A stretch of 64,000 nucleotides of DNA from contig NZ_AP028664.1 in assembly GCF_041154455.1 (NCBI RefSeq), positions 1,179,001 to 1,243,000 of the forward strand, in the 5' to 3' direction. A program made the position numbers and the translations under genes. This DNA is from Variovorax sp. V213. Lineage in GTDB: Bacteria; Pseudomonadota; Gammaproteobacteria; Burkholderiales; Burkholderiaceae_C. This document shows, piece after piece, positions 24,105 to 34,127 of this stretch (within the stretch, counting starts at the first letter, position 1; every line of letters starts with the position of its first letter). Under the pieces are notes generated by a model. That model did no database searches, was not told the DNA's origin, and worked only from the letters and a program-made list of their open reading frames with translations.

Positions 24105-24767
24105 ATGTTCACAAAGACAATCGCAACGCTGATCGCAGCGGCTGCGCTGACTGCCTGTGTGGGGCCAACACCGTACCGGGCCGCAGGTGCCGAGGGCAAC
24201 AACTTCGGTTATGCCAGCAGCAAGCTCTCCGACCAGCTCTACCGCGTGCGCTTCACGGGGTCGACCCGCACGCCATTGCGCTGGGTCGATGCGTTCGTGC
24301 TCTACCGCAGCGCCCAAGTCGCGAAAGAGGCTGGAGCCCCCGCGTTCAAGATCGTCGAGGGCACCATTGACGCCACAGTGCTCACGGGCGACGACGTCTT
24401 TGGGCAAGGGAGTCCGCTCGTCGACGTGGAGGTGAGCCAGATGAGCCGAGGGCCGCAGATCGATGGCGACCGCGCCGCCAGTGCCCATGCGCCCTACCTG
24501 CAGCGAATGGCAGGCACCATGCCGGTCTTCCGGGCGCCACCTCGCACGCCAATGGTCAAGGGCCAGGCCCCTACGTTCATCTACATACCTTCCGGCGGAG
24601 CGGGACCTGCGCTGCCAGGGCGGTCGTTACTGGTTGAGCTGCGGTCCGATCTCCAGAACATGGACGCGCAGACGTTCGCCACCGACGACGTACTCGCTCG
24701 CCTGGGGCCACGGATCAAAAGTGCAGCCCAGTCAACGGACGCGCCGCTCCCTGCTTCGACCATCTGA
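24105..24767 (+). CDS. Lipoprotein, CC0125/CC1285-like
   Basis: A 220-residue lipoprotein with signal MFTKTIATLIAAAALTACVG (lipobox Cys18). The mature part shows FGYASSKLSDQLYRVRFTGS, a run of residues including VDAFVLYRSAQVAKEAG, and FKIVEG. This 'Gly-Tyr ... Tyr-Arg-Val-x-Phe-x-Gly ... Leu-Tyr-Arg-x-Ala ... Phe-x-Ile-Val' pattern is that of the CC0125/CC1285 lipoprotein family, whose role is unknown. ATG 24105 was chosen for the signal peptide and the preceding AGGAAGAA. Confidence 0.75.
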   Translation: MFTKTIATLIAAAALTACVGPTPYRAAGAEGNNFGYASSKLSDQLYRVRFTGSTRTPLRWVDAFVLYRSAQVAKEAGAPAFKIVEGTIDATVLTGDDVFGQGSPLVDVEVSQMSRGPQIDGDRAASAHAPYLQRMAGTMPVFRAPPRTPMVKGQAPTFIYIPSGGAGPALPGRSLLVELRSDLQNMDAQTFATDDVLARLGPRIKSAAQSTDAPLPASTI

Positions 24768-24829
24768 TCTACAGACGCCCGGCCATGCGCGACCCGCATG
24801 TCGCGTCCAACTCTCAAAAGGAAAAATCC

Positions 24830-25390
24830 ATGAGTCCCCGCAAACACGTCTTCGTCATTGCCGCCTTGGCCACCGCAGCGCTTACCGCCTGTGGATCTCG
24901 CGGCCCCAGGGTTGCCGAAGCCGAACCGCCGGAGCCCACGGCCAATGCCCGCAATGCGGTGATCCTGCCCGCCATCAGCTACGGCAAGACCACCAAGGGC
25001 GTGCAACTGACCAAGGCCGACGACGCGTGCGACGTTCCCGCATCGCTGAACCAGGCCATCCAGGATCAATTGCTGGCGCCGTACGAGTTCGCAGTGCCGT
25101 CGCCGTCGGCCAACGTGACTGGCGCACCGACCCTGCGCATCGAGATCACGGACATCCTGGCCAATGCCGGCGGGCTCTACGGCGGCCCCAAGATCGTTCA
25201 GCTGCACGGCGTGCTGGACCGCCCCGGCGCCGCGCCAGCCCAGTTCACGGCGCAGCGCCAGATGTTCATGTACTTCGGCATTCCACGCAGCACCTGCAGC
25301 ATGGTGGGCGTGGTGACCTATGCGCTGGGCGGTGACATCGCCAAGTGGCTGCAAAAGCCAGTGGACGCGGCGAAGCTCGGAGAACTGTGA
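24830..25390 (+). CDS. Putative lipoprotein of unknown function (186 aa)
   Basis: Signal MSPRKHVFVIAALATAALTA is followed by Cys21 in a lipobox. The mature domain has VILPAISYGKTTKGVQLTKA, one cysteine in DDACDVP and another in PRSTCSMV, and TLRIEITDILANAGG. The layout resembles small outer-membrane lipoproteins that carry a strand-rich domain. ATG 24830 follows AAAAGGAAAA. It lies 62 bp after the CC0125-like gene in the same direction and may share its transcript. No family assigned. Confidence 0.7.
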   Translation: MSPRKHVFVIAALATAALTACGSRGPRVAEAEPPEPTANARNAVILPAISYGKTTKGVQLTKADDACDVPASLNQAIQDQLLAPYEFAVPSPSANVTGAPTLRIEITDILANAGGLYGGPKIVQLHGVLDRPGAAPAQFTAQRQMFMYFGIPRSTCSMVGVVTYALGGDIAKWLQKPVDAAKLGEL

Positions 25391-25803
25391 AGGAGGTCGC
25401 GAGCTTCTTACCCAGTTCGAGGCTTGCTTCGACCGAGTTTCGTGTACTGCATTAGGAAGATCTCCTTCGTCATTCTTCTGGGCATTCACTGGCGCATGTT
25501 TGCGAACGTGCGCGACGGCAAGACATTCCTCGGCACCGTCCAGCACGGTATGGTGGTCATCGGCGCGCTTGCAAGCATTTGCAAGCGGGTAATCACGGTA
25601 AAGAAGCGGCGCGTTGCGGTGCGTGCGACAACCGGTGCAGCACAGGTCATGGCCCGGGACTTGCTCTCGCTCTTCAGGGTTTCTCCCTAGGTCGCATACC
25701 CGCGCCGACATACGCAATATGGTTCACGCGGTATGTGGGCCGGGGCGCAACCGGCTAACGTCCGGGCATGGCCGGGAAAACGGCCGTCCACGAGCCAAAA
25801 AGC
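25391..25803. other. Intergenic region upstream of xdhA
   Basis: No convincing gene is seen in 413 bp. The open frame at 25424-25690 has no ribosome binding site and no recognisable product. Close to xdhA, ACATAC (25708-25713) and its complement GTATGT (25731-25736) form an inverted repeat with a 17-bp spacer, a possible operator. The local sequence is less GC-rich than the surrounding genes. Confidence 0.5.
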
Positions 25804-27444
<1,641 letters not shown>

Positions 27445-27446
27445 CC

Positions 27447-29897
27447 ATGAACAAACCCATCGATGCCCGCCTGCTGCAGCCCTCCGAGGCTTTTGCCGAC
27501 TACCTCAAGAACACCGCCGCCCGCATCGACCAGGGCGCCGAAACCCTGGCGCACGACCAAGGCGCTCGCGTGGGCATCAGCCGGCCGCACGAATCGGCGC
27601 ATCTGCACGTGGCCGGCGAGGCCACCTACATCGACGATATTCCCGAGATTGCCGGCACGCTGCATTGCGCGCTGGGCCTGTCGCCCGCGGCCAACGGGCG
27701 TGTCACGGCGCTGTCGCTCGATGCGATCCGCGCCATGCCGGGCGTCGTGTCGGTGCTCACCGCCGACGACATTCCGGGCAGCAACGACTGCGGCTCGATC
27801 GTGCATGACGACCCGATCCTGCTTTCGCTGAAGGACGGCGGCCAGATCCGCTACCTGGGCCAGCCGGTGTTCGCCGTGATCGCCGAAACGCGCGAGGCCG
27901 CGCGCCGCGCGGCCTCCAAGGCAAAAGACGCCATCGCCGTCGAGGCGCAGCCGCCGGTGCTCACGCCGCAGGACGCGCATGCGCGCGGCCAGTACGTGGT
28001 GCCGCCGATGCACATCGTGCGCAGCGGCGGCGCAGCCAACGAAGGCGACGAAGCGGCCGTGCGCGCGGCCATCGCCAAGGCGCCGCACCGCCACAGCGCC
28101 ACGCTCGACGTCGGCGGGCAGGAGCAGTTCTATCTCGAAGGCCAGATCAGCTACGCCATTCCGAAGGAGGGCGGCGCACTGCACATCCATTGCTCCACGC
28201 AGCACCCGAGCGAGATGCAGCACCTGGTGGCGCACGCGCTGCACCTGCAGTCGAACGAGGTGCATGTCGAATGCCGGCGCATGGGCGGTGGCTTCGGCGG
28301 CAAGGAATCTCAATCGGCGCTCTTTGCCTGCGTGGCCGCGGTGGCCGCCAGCAAGTTGCGCCGTCCGGTGAAGCTCAGGCTCGACCGGGACGACGACTTC
28401 ATGATCACCGGCCGGCGCCACTGCTTCTGGTACGAGTACGAGGTGGGCTACGACGACGAAGGCCGCATCCTCGGCGCCGAGATCGTGATGGTCTCGCGCG
28501 CCGGCCACTCGGCCGACTTGTCGGGCCCAGTGATGACCCGGGCACTGTGCCACTTCGACAATGCCTACTGGCTGCCCAACGTGGCCATGCACGGCTACTC
28601 GGGCAAGACCAACACGCAGAGCAACACGGCCTTCCGCGGCTTTGGCGGCCCGCAGGGCGCCATCGCCATCGAGAACATCATGGACTCGGTGGCGCGCACA
28701 CTGGGCCGCGATCCGCTCGACGTGCGGCGCATCAACTTCTACGGCAAGGCGGAGAACAACGTCACCCCGTATCGCCAGACCGTGACCGACAACATCGTGC
28801 ACGAACTGGTGGCCGACCTCGAAGCCAGCAGCGACTACCGCGCGCGGCGCGAAGAGATCGCCGCCTTCAACGCGAAGAGCACGGTGCTCAAGCGCGGCCT
28901 GGCGCTGGCGCCGCTCAAGTTCGGCATCTCGTTCAACGTGAAGCATTTCAACCAGGCCGGCGCGCTGGTCCACGTGTACACCGACGGCTCGATCCTCGTG
29001 AACCATGGTGGAACCGAGATGGGACAGGGCCTCAACACCAAGGTGGCGCAGGTGGTGGCGCACGAGCTGGGCGTGAGCTTCGAGCGCGTGCGCGTCACCG
29101 CGACCGACACCACCAAGGTGGCCAACACCTCGGCCACGGCCGCATCGACCGGCGCCGACCTGAACGGCAAGGCGGCGCAGGATGCCGCACGCCAAATCCG
29201 CGAGCGCCTGGCCGAGAGCGCGGCCGAGCGCCACGGCGGCAAGGCGAGCGAGGTGCGCTTCGCCAACGACAAGGTCGAGGTCAACGGCCGCTCGCTGGCC
29301 TTCAGCACCGTGGTGGGCGAGGCGTACCTCGACCGCAAGCAGCTGTGGTCTGACGGCTTCTACGCCACGCCGGGCCTCAGCTGGGACAAGGACAAGATGC
29401 AGGGCCGCCCGTTCTACTACTACGCCTATGGCGCGGCGGTGAGCGAGGTGATCGTCGACACGCTCACCGGCGAATGGAAGCTCTTGCGCGCCGACATCCT
29501 GCACGACGCGGGCAAGTCGCTGAACCCGGCCGTGGACATCGGCCAGGTCGAAGGCGCCTTCATCCAGGGCATGGGCTGGCTCACGACCGAGGAGCTGGTG
29601 TGGCATCCGAAAAGCGGCATGCTCACCACGCACGCCCCCAGCACCTACAAGATCCCGACCGCCAACGATTGCCCGCCGGTGTTCAACGTGCGCCTGTTCG
29701 AAGGCCAGAACTTCGAGGACTCGATCCACCGCAGCAAGGCCGTCGGCGAGCCGCCGCTCCTGCTGCCGTTCTCGGTGTTCTTCGCGATCCGCGACGCGGT
29801 GTCGGCGGTCGGCGGCCACAGAGTCGATCCACCGCTCCAGGCACCGGCCACGAGCGAGTCGATCCTGCGCGCGGTCACCGCCGTCCAGTCCGCATAG
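27447..29897 (+). CDS. xdhB: Xanthine dehydrogenase, molybdopterin-binding (large) subunit
   Basis: An 816-residue XdhB. Family motifs include EATYIDDIPE near the N-terminus, the GGQEQFYLEGQ substrate-channel region, RRMGGGFGGKE, TAFRGFGGPQG, the moco-binding GTEMGQGLNTKVAQV, and the catalytic Glu in KAVGEPPLLLPFSVFFAIRD. It hydroxylates hypoxanthine and xanthine at the Mo centre. It begins 2 bp after xdhA. XdhC, needed to load the sulfurated cofactor, is encoded 19 kb away. A LysR gene follows 126 bp downstream. Confidence 0.95.
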   Translation: MNKPIDARLLQPSEAFADYLKNTAARIDQGAETLAHDQGARVGISRPHESAHLHVAGEATYIDDIPEIAGTLHCALGLSPAANGRVTALSLDAIRAMPGVVSVLTADDIPGSNDCGSIVHDDPILLSLKDGGQIRYLGQPVFAVIAETREAARRAASKAKDAIAVEAQPPVLTPQDAHARGQYVVPPMHIVRSGGAANEGDEAAVRAAIAKAPHRHSATLDVGGQEQFYLEGQISYAIPKEGGALHIHCSTQHPSEMQHLVAHALHLQSNEVHVECRRMGGGFGGKESQSALFACVAAVAASKLRRPVKLRLDRDDDFMITGRRHCFWYEYEVGYDDEGRILGAEIVMVSRAGHSADLSGPVMTRALCHFDNAYWLPNVAMHGYSGKTNTQSNTAFRGFGGPQGAIAIENIMDSVARTLGRDPLDVRRINFYGKAENNVTPYRQTVTDNIVHELVADLEASSDYRARREEIAAFNAKSTVLKRGLALAPLKFGISFNVKHFNQAGALVHVYTDGSILVNHGGTEMGQGLNTKVAQVVAHELGVSFERVRVTATDTTKVANTSATAASTGADLNGKAAQDAARQIRERLAESAAERHGGKASEVRFANDKVEVNGRSLAFSTVVGEAYLDRKQLWSDGFYATPGLSWDKDKMQGRPFYYYAYGAAVSEVIVDTLTGEWKLLRADILHDAGKSLNPAVDIGQVEGAFIQGMGWLTTEELVWHPKSGMLTTHAPSTYKIPTANDCPPVFNVRLFEGQNFEDSIHRSKAVGEPPLLLPFSVFFAIRDAVSAVGGHRVDPPLQAPATSESILRAVTAVQSA

Positions 29898-29960
29898 CCA
29901 ACCATAGACTTTGGCGCATGTCCAAAGTCCTCGCCATGCCCTACGCCCCGACCCCCTTCG

Positions 29961-29996
29961 CGAAACACCGCGGAACCGGCCATGCTTCGCCGGGAT
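29961..29996. repeat. Interspersed intergenic repeat, copy D (left end only)
   Basis: CGAAACACCGCGGAACCGGC followed by CATGCTTCGCCGGG matches the left end of the copies at 4183 and 55553 (GAAACACCGTGGAACCGG...GCCGGG). It sits in the short gap between xdhB and the next LysR gene. Confidence 0.45.
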
Positions 29997-30023
29997 TGCG
30001 GCCCGCTGCCGTAGGGGAATGCC

Positions 30024-31025
30024 ATGCGTGATCAGGCCCTCTTCGACAAGATCGATCTCCATCTGATCCGGGTGCTTCACACCGTGCTGACCGACCGCAG
30101 CGTCTCGCGCGCCGCCATCCGCCTGGGCATGTACCAGCCGGCCGTCTCGGCCGCGCTGAAGCGCCTGCGCGAGCTGTCGGGCGACCCTCTGCTGGTGCGC
30201 TCGGGCTCGGGCATGGTGCCGACCGATGCGGGGCTGCGGATGATCGAGCCCGCGGCAAGCATCCTGCGCGCGGCCGAGATGCTGTTCTCCGATGCGCGCG
30301 GCTTCGAGCCGCAGTCGGCGGCCACCACCTTTCGCATTGCCGCGAGCGACTACATGGACCCGCTCTTCCTGCCGATGCTGGTGGCGCACGTGAAGCGCGA
30401 GGCACCGCTGTGCCAAATCGAGATCCACGCGCTCTCTCCCGACTCGGACTACCACGGCCATCTGGCGCTCGGCCAGGTCGACCTGGTGATCGGCAACTGG
30501 CAGAAGCCCCCGGAAGACCTGCACATGGCGCGGCTCTTCGGGGACGAGGTGGTGTCGCTGGTGAACCAGGACCATCCGGCGGTGCGCCGCGGCTGGGACC
30601 TGGAGACCTGGCTCGCGGCCGAGCACATTGCGCCCACGCCCATGCACCCCGGCGGGCGCGGCATCATCGACCAGATGCTCGACGAGCTCGGGCGGCAGCG
30701 CAACATCACGGCGCGCTGCGCGCACTTCAGCCTCATTCCAGACATGGTGGCCTCGAGCCTCCTCGTGCTGACCACGGGGCGCCAGTACTGCGAACGCTTC
30801 GTGGCGCGGCTGCCGGTGAAGATCCTCGATTGCCCGGTGGCGCTGCCGCGCCTCATGTACTACCAGCTCTGGCACGAACGCACCCATTCGTCGAGCTCCG
30901 CGCGCTGGCTGCGCGAATGCATCAAGGGCGTGGCGTCGTCGCTGCGGCCCGCGCCCTCGACGCATGCCTCGAATGCCTCGCACGCCCCGCAGGCTTCGTT
31001 GACCGAAATCCCGGATCCGCCCTGA
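30024..31025 (+). CDS. LysR family transcriptional regulator, near xdhAB and the purine permease
   Basis: A 333-residue LysR protein with helix-turn-helix segment DRSVSRAAIRLGMYQPAVSA (about residues 28-47) and a substrate domain of the NodD/NahR-like kind (TTFRIAASDYMDPLFLPMLV). The C-terminal 25 residues are Ser/Ala/His-rich and probably disordered. It lies between xdhAB and azgA in the same direction, so control of purine genes by a purine-related effector is a fair inference, but there is no divergent target. Confidence 0.88.
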   Translation: MRDQALFDKIDLHLIRVLHTVLTDRSVSRAAIRLGMYQPAVSAALKRLRELSGDPLLVRSGSGMVPTDAGLRMIEPAASILRAAEMLFSDARGFEPQSAATTFRIAASDYMDPLFLPMLVAHVKREAPLCQIEIHALSPDSDYHGHLALGQVDLVIGNWQKPPEDLHMARLFGDEVVSLVNQDHPAVRRGWDLETWLAAEHIAPTPMHPGGRGIIDQMLDELGRQRNITARCAHFSLIPDMVASSLLVLTTGRQYCERFVARLPVKILDCPVALPRLMYYQLWHERTHSSSSARWLRECIKGVASSLRPAPSTHASNASHAPQASLTEIPDPP

Positions 31026-31102
31026 AGCCTTCGGCCGCGCTGGCGGCGTGGCCGAAGCAACGATGAACGAACCGCCACATAAAACAGCTGGAGACAAGCG
31101 AC

Positions 31103-32506
31103 ATGAACAGGTTTGAAGAGGTGCCCAAGGTCACCGATCCCCGCGTCTCGGGGAGCATCGAGGCCGCGCGCCCGCGTACCGCAACCGGCAGCGCGCCGCA
31201 GAGCGCGAACTGGCTTGAACGCATGTTCAAGCTGACAGAGCACAACACCACGGTGCGTACCGAAGTCATCGCGGGGCTTACCACCTTCCTGACGATGGCC
31301 TACATCATCTTCGTCAATCCATCGATCCTCGGCGACGCGGGCATGCCGAAGGGTGCGGTCTTCGTGGCCACCTGCCTGATCGCGGCGCTGGGCACGCTGA
31401 TCATGGGTCTTTATGCCAACTACCCGATCGCCATGGCGCCGGGCATGGGCCTGAATGCCTACTTCGCCTACGTGGTGGTGCTGGGCATGGGCTACACGTG
31501 GCAGGTGGCGCTGGGTGCGGTGTTCATCTCGGGCTGCCTGTTCCTGATCGTCACGGTCACGGGATTGCGGGAGCTCTTCATACAAGGCATACCGCAGTCG
31601 CTGCGAACAGCGATCACCGTGGGCATCGGCATGTTCCTGGCGCTCATCGCGCTCAAGAGCGCGGGCGTGGTGGCGGCATCGCCGGCCACTTTCGTGACGC
31701 TGGGCGACCTGCATTCGGCGCCTGTGGTGTTGGCGACGCTGGGCTTTCTGGTGATCGTGGTGCTCGACCGGCTCAAGGTGCGCGGCGCCATCCTGATCGG
31801 CATCATGCTGGTGACGGTGCTGTCGTTCTTCTTCGGCGGCAACAAGTTCCACGGCGTGTTCGACGCGCCGCCGTCCATCGCGCCCACCTTCTTGCAGCTC
31901 GACATCCTTGGTGCGCTCAAGGGCGGTATTTTGAACGTGGTGCTGGTGTTCTTCTTGGTGGAAATGTTCGATGCCACCGGCACGCTGATGGGCGTGGCCA
32001 AGCGCGCCGGCCTGCTCGTGCCCGGCAAGATGGAGCGCATGAACAAGGCCTTGCTGGCCGACAGCGGCGCCATCTTCGCGGGCTCGCTGCTCGGCACCTC
32101 GAGCACCACCGCCTACGTGGAAAGCGCGGCCGGCGTGCAGGCCGGCGGGCGCACCGGCCTCACGGCCGTGGTGGTGGCGGCGCTGTTCCTCGCGTGTCTG
32201 ATGATCTCGCCGCTCGCGGGCTCTGTGCCGGCCTACGCCACCGCACCGGCGCTGCTCTTCGTGGGCTGCCTGATGCTGCGCGACTTGGTCGAGCTCGAAT
32301 GGGAAGACACGACCGAGGTGATCCCGGCGGTCGTGACCGCGCTGGCCATGCCTTTTACCTACTCGATCGCCAACGGGCTGGCCTTCGGCTTCATCACCTA
32401 TGCAGTGCTCAAGCTGTTCACCGGCCGGGCACGGGAAGTGCATGCGATGGTGTGGGTGATCGCGGCGATTTTCCTGTTCAAGTTCGCCTATGTAGGAGGA
32501 CACTGA
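31103..32506 (+). CDS. AzgA-type purine nucleobase permease (NCS2 superfamily)
   Basis: A 467-residue transporter with about twelve membrane segments. The opening FKLTEHNTTVRTEVIAGLTT, then FLTMAYIIFVNPSIL, and the PGMGLNAYFAY and SLLGTSSTTAYVESAAGVQA motifs are those of the AzgA/GhxP/PurP group of hypoxanthine/guanine/adenine:proton symporters. It has good ribosome binding (CTGGAGA before ATG 31103). The neighbours (xdhAB upstream, a nucleobase/nucleoside ABC transporter downstream) support purine uptake. Which base it prefers cannot be read from the sequence. Confidence 0.92.
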   Translation: MNRFEEVPKVTDPRVSGSIEAARPRTATGSAPQSANWLERMFKLTEHNTTVRTEVIAGLTTFLTMAYIIFVNPSILGDAGMPKGAVFVATCLIAALGTLIMGLYANYPIAMAPGMGLNAYFAYVVVLGMGYTWQVALGAVFISGCLFLIVTVTGLRELFIQGIPQSLRTAITVGIGMFLALIALKSAGVVAASPATFVTLGDLHSAPVVLATLGFLVIVVLDRLKVRGAILIGIMLVTVLSFFFGGNKFHGVFDAPPSIAPTFLQLDILGALKGGILNVVLVFFLVEMFDATGTLMGVAKRAGLLVPGKMERMNKALLADSGAIFAGSLLGTSSTTAYVESAAGVQAGGRTGLTAVVVAALFLACLMISPLAGSVPAYATAPALLFVGCLMLRDLVELEWEDTTEVIPAVVTALAMPFTYSIANGLAFGFITYAVLKLFTGRAREVHAMVWVIAAIFLFKFAYVGGH

Positions 32507-32538
32507 GCGGAGCCGCGGGCGCCGATGGTTGCGGGCAC

Positions 32539-32578
32539 GCTATTAAACTTGTAGCTGTGTTTTTCCGCTTGTAGCTGT
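32539..32578. repeat. Comamonad-type palindrome and 20-bp-phased direct repeat before the BMP ABC operon
   Basis: GCTATTAAACTTGTAGC is an imperfect palindrome of the type also seen at 53962-53980. The 11-mer CTTGTAGCTGT occurs at 32548-32558 and again at 32568-32578, exactly 20 bp apart. It lies in the 100-bp gap before the ABC transporter ATPase gene and could be an operator or part of a mobile intergenic repeat. Confidence 0.5.
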
Positions 32579-32606
32579 TGAACGAGACAAACCCACGAAA
32601 CCCGGC

Positions 32607-34127
32607 ATGACAACCCCCAGACTCCAGCTCGCGAACATCACCAAGCGTTATCCGGCGGTGGTGGCGAACAGCGACATTTCGCTGGCCGTGGCGCCCGGCG
32701 AGATTCATGCCGTGCTCGGCGAGAACGGCGCCGGCAAATCGACCCTGATGAAGATCATCTACGGCTCGGTCAAGCCCGACGAGGGCACGGTCACCTTCGA
32801 CGGCCAGGCGGTCGCCCTGCGCAATCCGCAGCAGGCTAGGGCGCTGGGCATCAGCATGGTGTTCCAGCACTTCAGCTTGTTCGACACGCTCACGGTGGCC
32901 GAGAACGTGTGGCTGGGCCTGGACAAGTCGCTGCAGCTGGCCGAAGTGGCGCGCAGCATCACGGCCAAGGCCAGCGAATACGGGCTTGACATCGATCCCT
33001 CGCGGCCAGTGCACACGCTGTCGGTGGGCGAGATGCAGCGGGTCGAGATCATCCGCGCGCTGCTCACCAACCCCAAGCTGCTGATCCTCGACGAGCCGAC
33101 CTCGGTACTCACGCCGCAGGCGGTGATCAAGCTGTTCGGCGTGCTGAACAAGCTGGCTTCGGAGGGCTGCAGCATCCTGTACATCAGCCACAAGCTGCAC
33201 GAGATCCGCGAGCTGTGCACGGCCTGCACGGTGCTGCGCGGCGGCAAGGTCACTGGCGTGTGCAATCCGCAGAACGAAAGCAACGAGTCGCTCTCGCGGC
33301 TGATGATCGGCAGCGAGCCGCCGCCCTTGCAGCACCGGCCGGTGCATGCGGGCGCGGTGGCGCTGCGCGTCGACGGGCTCACGCTGGCGCGCGAAGACCA
33401 GTTCGGCGTCGACCTCGACGGCATCTCGTTCGAGGTGCGTGCCGGCGAAGTGGTCGGGATTGCGGGCGTGTCCGGCAATGGCCAGAAGGAACTGCTCTAC
33501 ACGCTCTCGGGCGAGGACGTGCGGGCCGAAGCGGCCATGGTGCAGGTGTTCGACAAGCCGGTCGGCCGGCTGCGGCCGCGCGCGCGGCGCGCCATGGGCC
33601 TGCACTTCGTGCCCGAGGAGCGGCTGGGCCGCGGCGCGGTGCCCACGCTCGGGCTGGCGCACAACCTGCTGCTCACTCGCGGCAATGCGGTGGGCAAGGG
33701 CGGGTGGATCCGCACGGCGGCGCTCGAGAAGCACGCCAGGGCCATCATCGCGCGCTTCAACGTCAAGGCCGGTGGGCCCGGCGCGGCGGCGCGTTCGCTC
33801 TCGGGCGGCAACCTGCAGAAATACATCGTCGGCCGCGAGATCGATGCCAACCCCAAGCTCTTCATCGTCTCGCAGCCGACCTGGGGCGTGGACGTGGGCG
33901 CGGCCGCGCTGATCCGCGGCGAGATCCTTGCGCTGCGCGATGCCGGCTGCGCGGTGCTGGTGGTCAGCGAGGAGCTCGATGAACTCTTCGACATCAGCGA
34001 CCGTCTGCACGTGATTGCAAAGGGCCGGCTGTCACCGTCGATCGACCGCGCGGCCGCCACGCTGCCGCAGATCGGCGAATGGATGAGCGGTCTTTGGGAA
34101 AAGAAGAAGGAGGCGGCCCATGCTTAA
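32607..34127 (+). CDS. BMP-type nucleoside/nucleobase ABC transporter, ATP-binding protein
   Basis: A 506-residue ATPase with two fused ABC domains, as in the RbsA/YufO (NupA) group. Domain 1 has Walker A GENGAGKST (38-46), signature LSVGEMQRVEI and Walker B LLILDEPTSVL. Domain 2 has the degenerate Walker A GVSGNGQKEL, signature LSGGNLQKYIVGREI and the SQPTWGVDVGAA segment. It powers the two permeases encoded next. The stop overlaps the first permease gene by 8 bp. The set is typical of purine nucleoside or nucleobase importers with a BmpA-like receptor. Confidence 0.92.
   Translation: MTTPRLQLANITKRYPAVVANSDISLAVAPGEIHAVLGENGAGKSTLMKIIYGSVKPDEGTVTFDGQAVALRNPQQARALGISMVFQHFSLFDTLTVAENVWLGLDKSLQLAEVARSITAKASEYGLDIDPSRPVHTLSVGEMQRVEIIRALLTNPKLLILDEPTSVLTPQAVIKLFGVLNKLASEGCSILYISHKLHEIRELCTACTVLRGGKVTGVCNPQNESNESLSRLMIGSEPPPLQHRPVHAGAVALRVDGLTLAREDQFGVDLDGISFEVRAGEVVGIAGVSGNGQKELLYTLSGEDVRAEAAMVQVFDKPVGRLRPRARRAMGLHFVPEERLGRGAVPTLGLAHNLLLTRGNAVGKGGWIRTAALEKHARAIIARFNVKAGGPGAAARSLSGGNLQKYIVGREIDANPKLFIVSQPTWGVDVGAAALIRGEILALRDAGCAVLVVSEELDELFDISDRLHVIAKGRLSPSIDRAAATLPQIGEWMSGLWEKKKEAAHA

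Noticed and set aside
25424..25690. 88-residue open frame before xdhA
   Set aside because: No ribosome binding site, no recognisable domain, no conserved neighbour; it may be chance or a decayed fragment.
31028..31057. Hairpin CTTCGGCC/GGCCGAAG between LysR and azgA as a terminator
   Set aside because: The 8-bp stem has a 13-base loop and no T-run; termination there is not supported.
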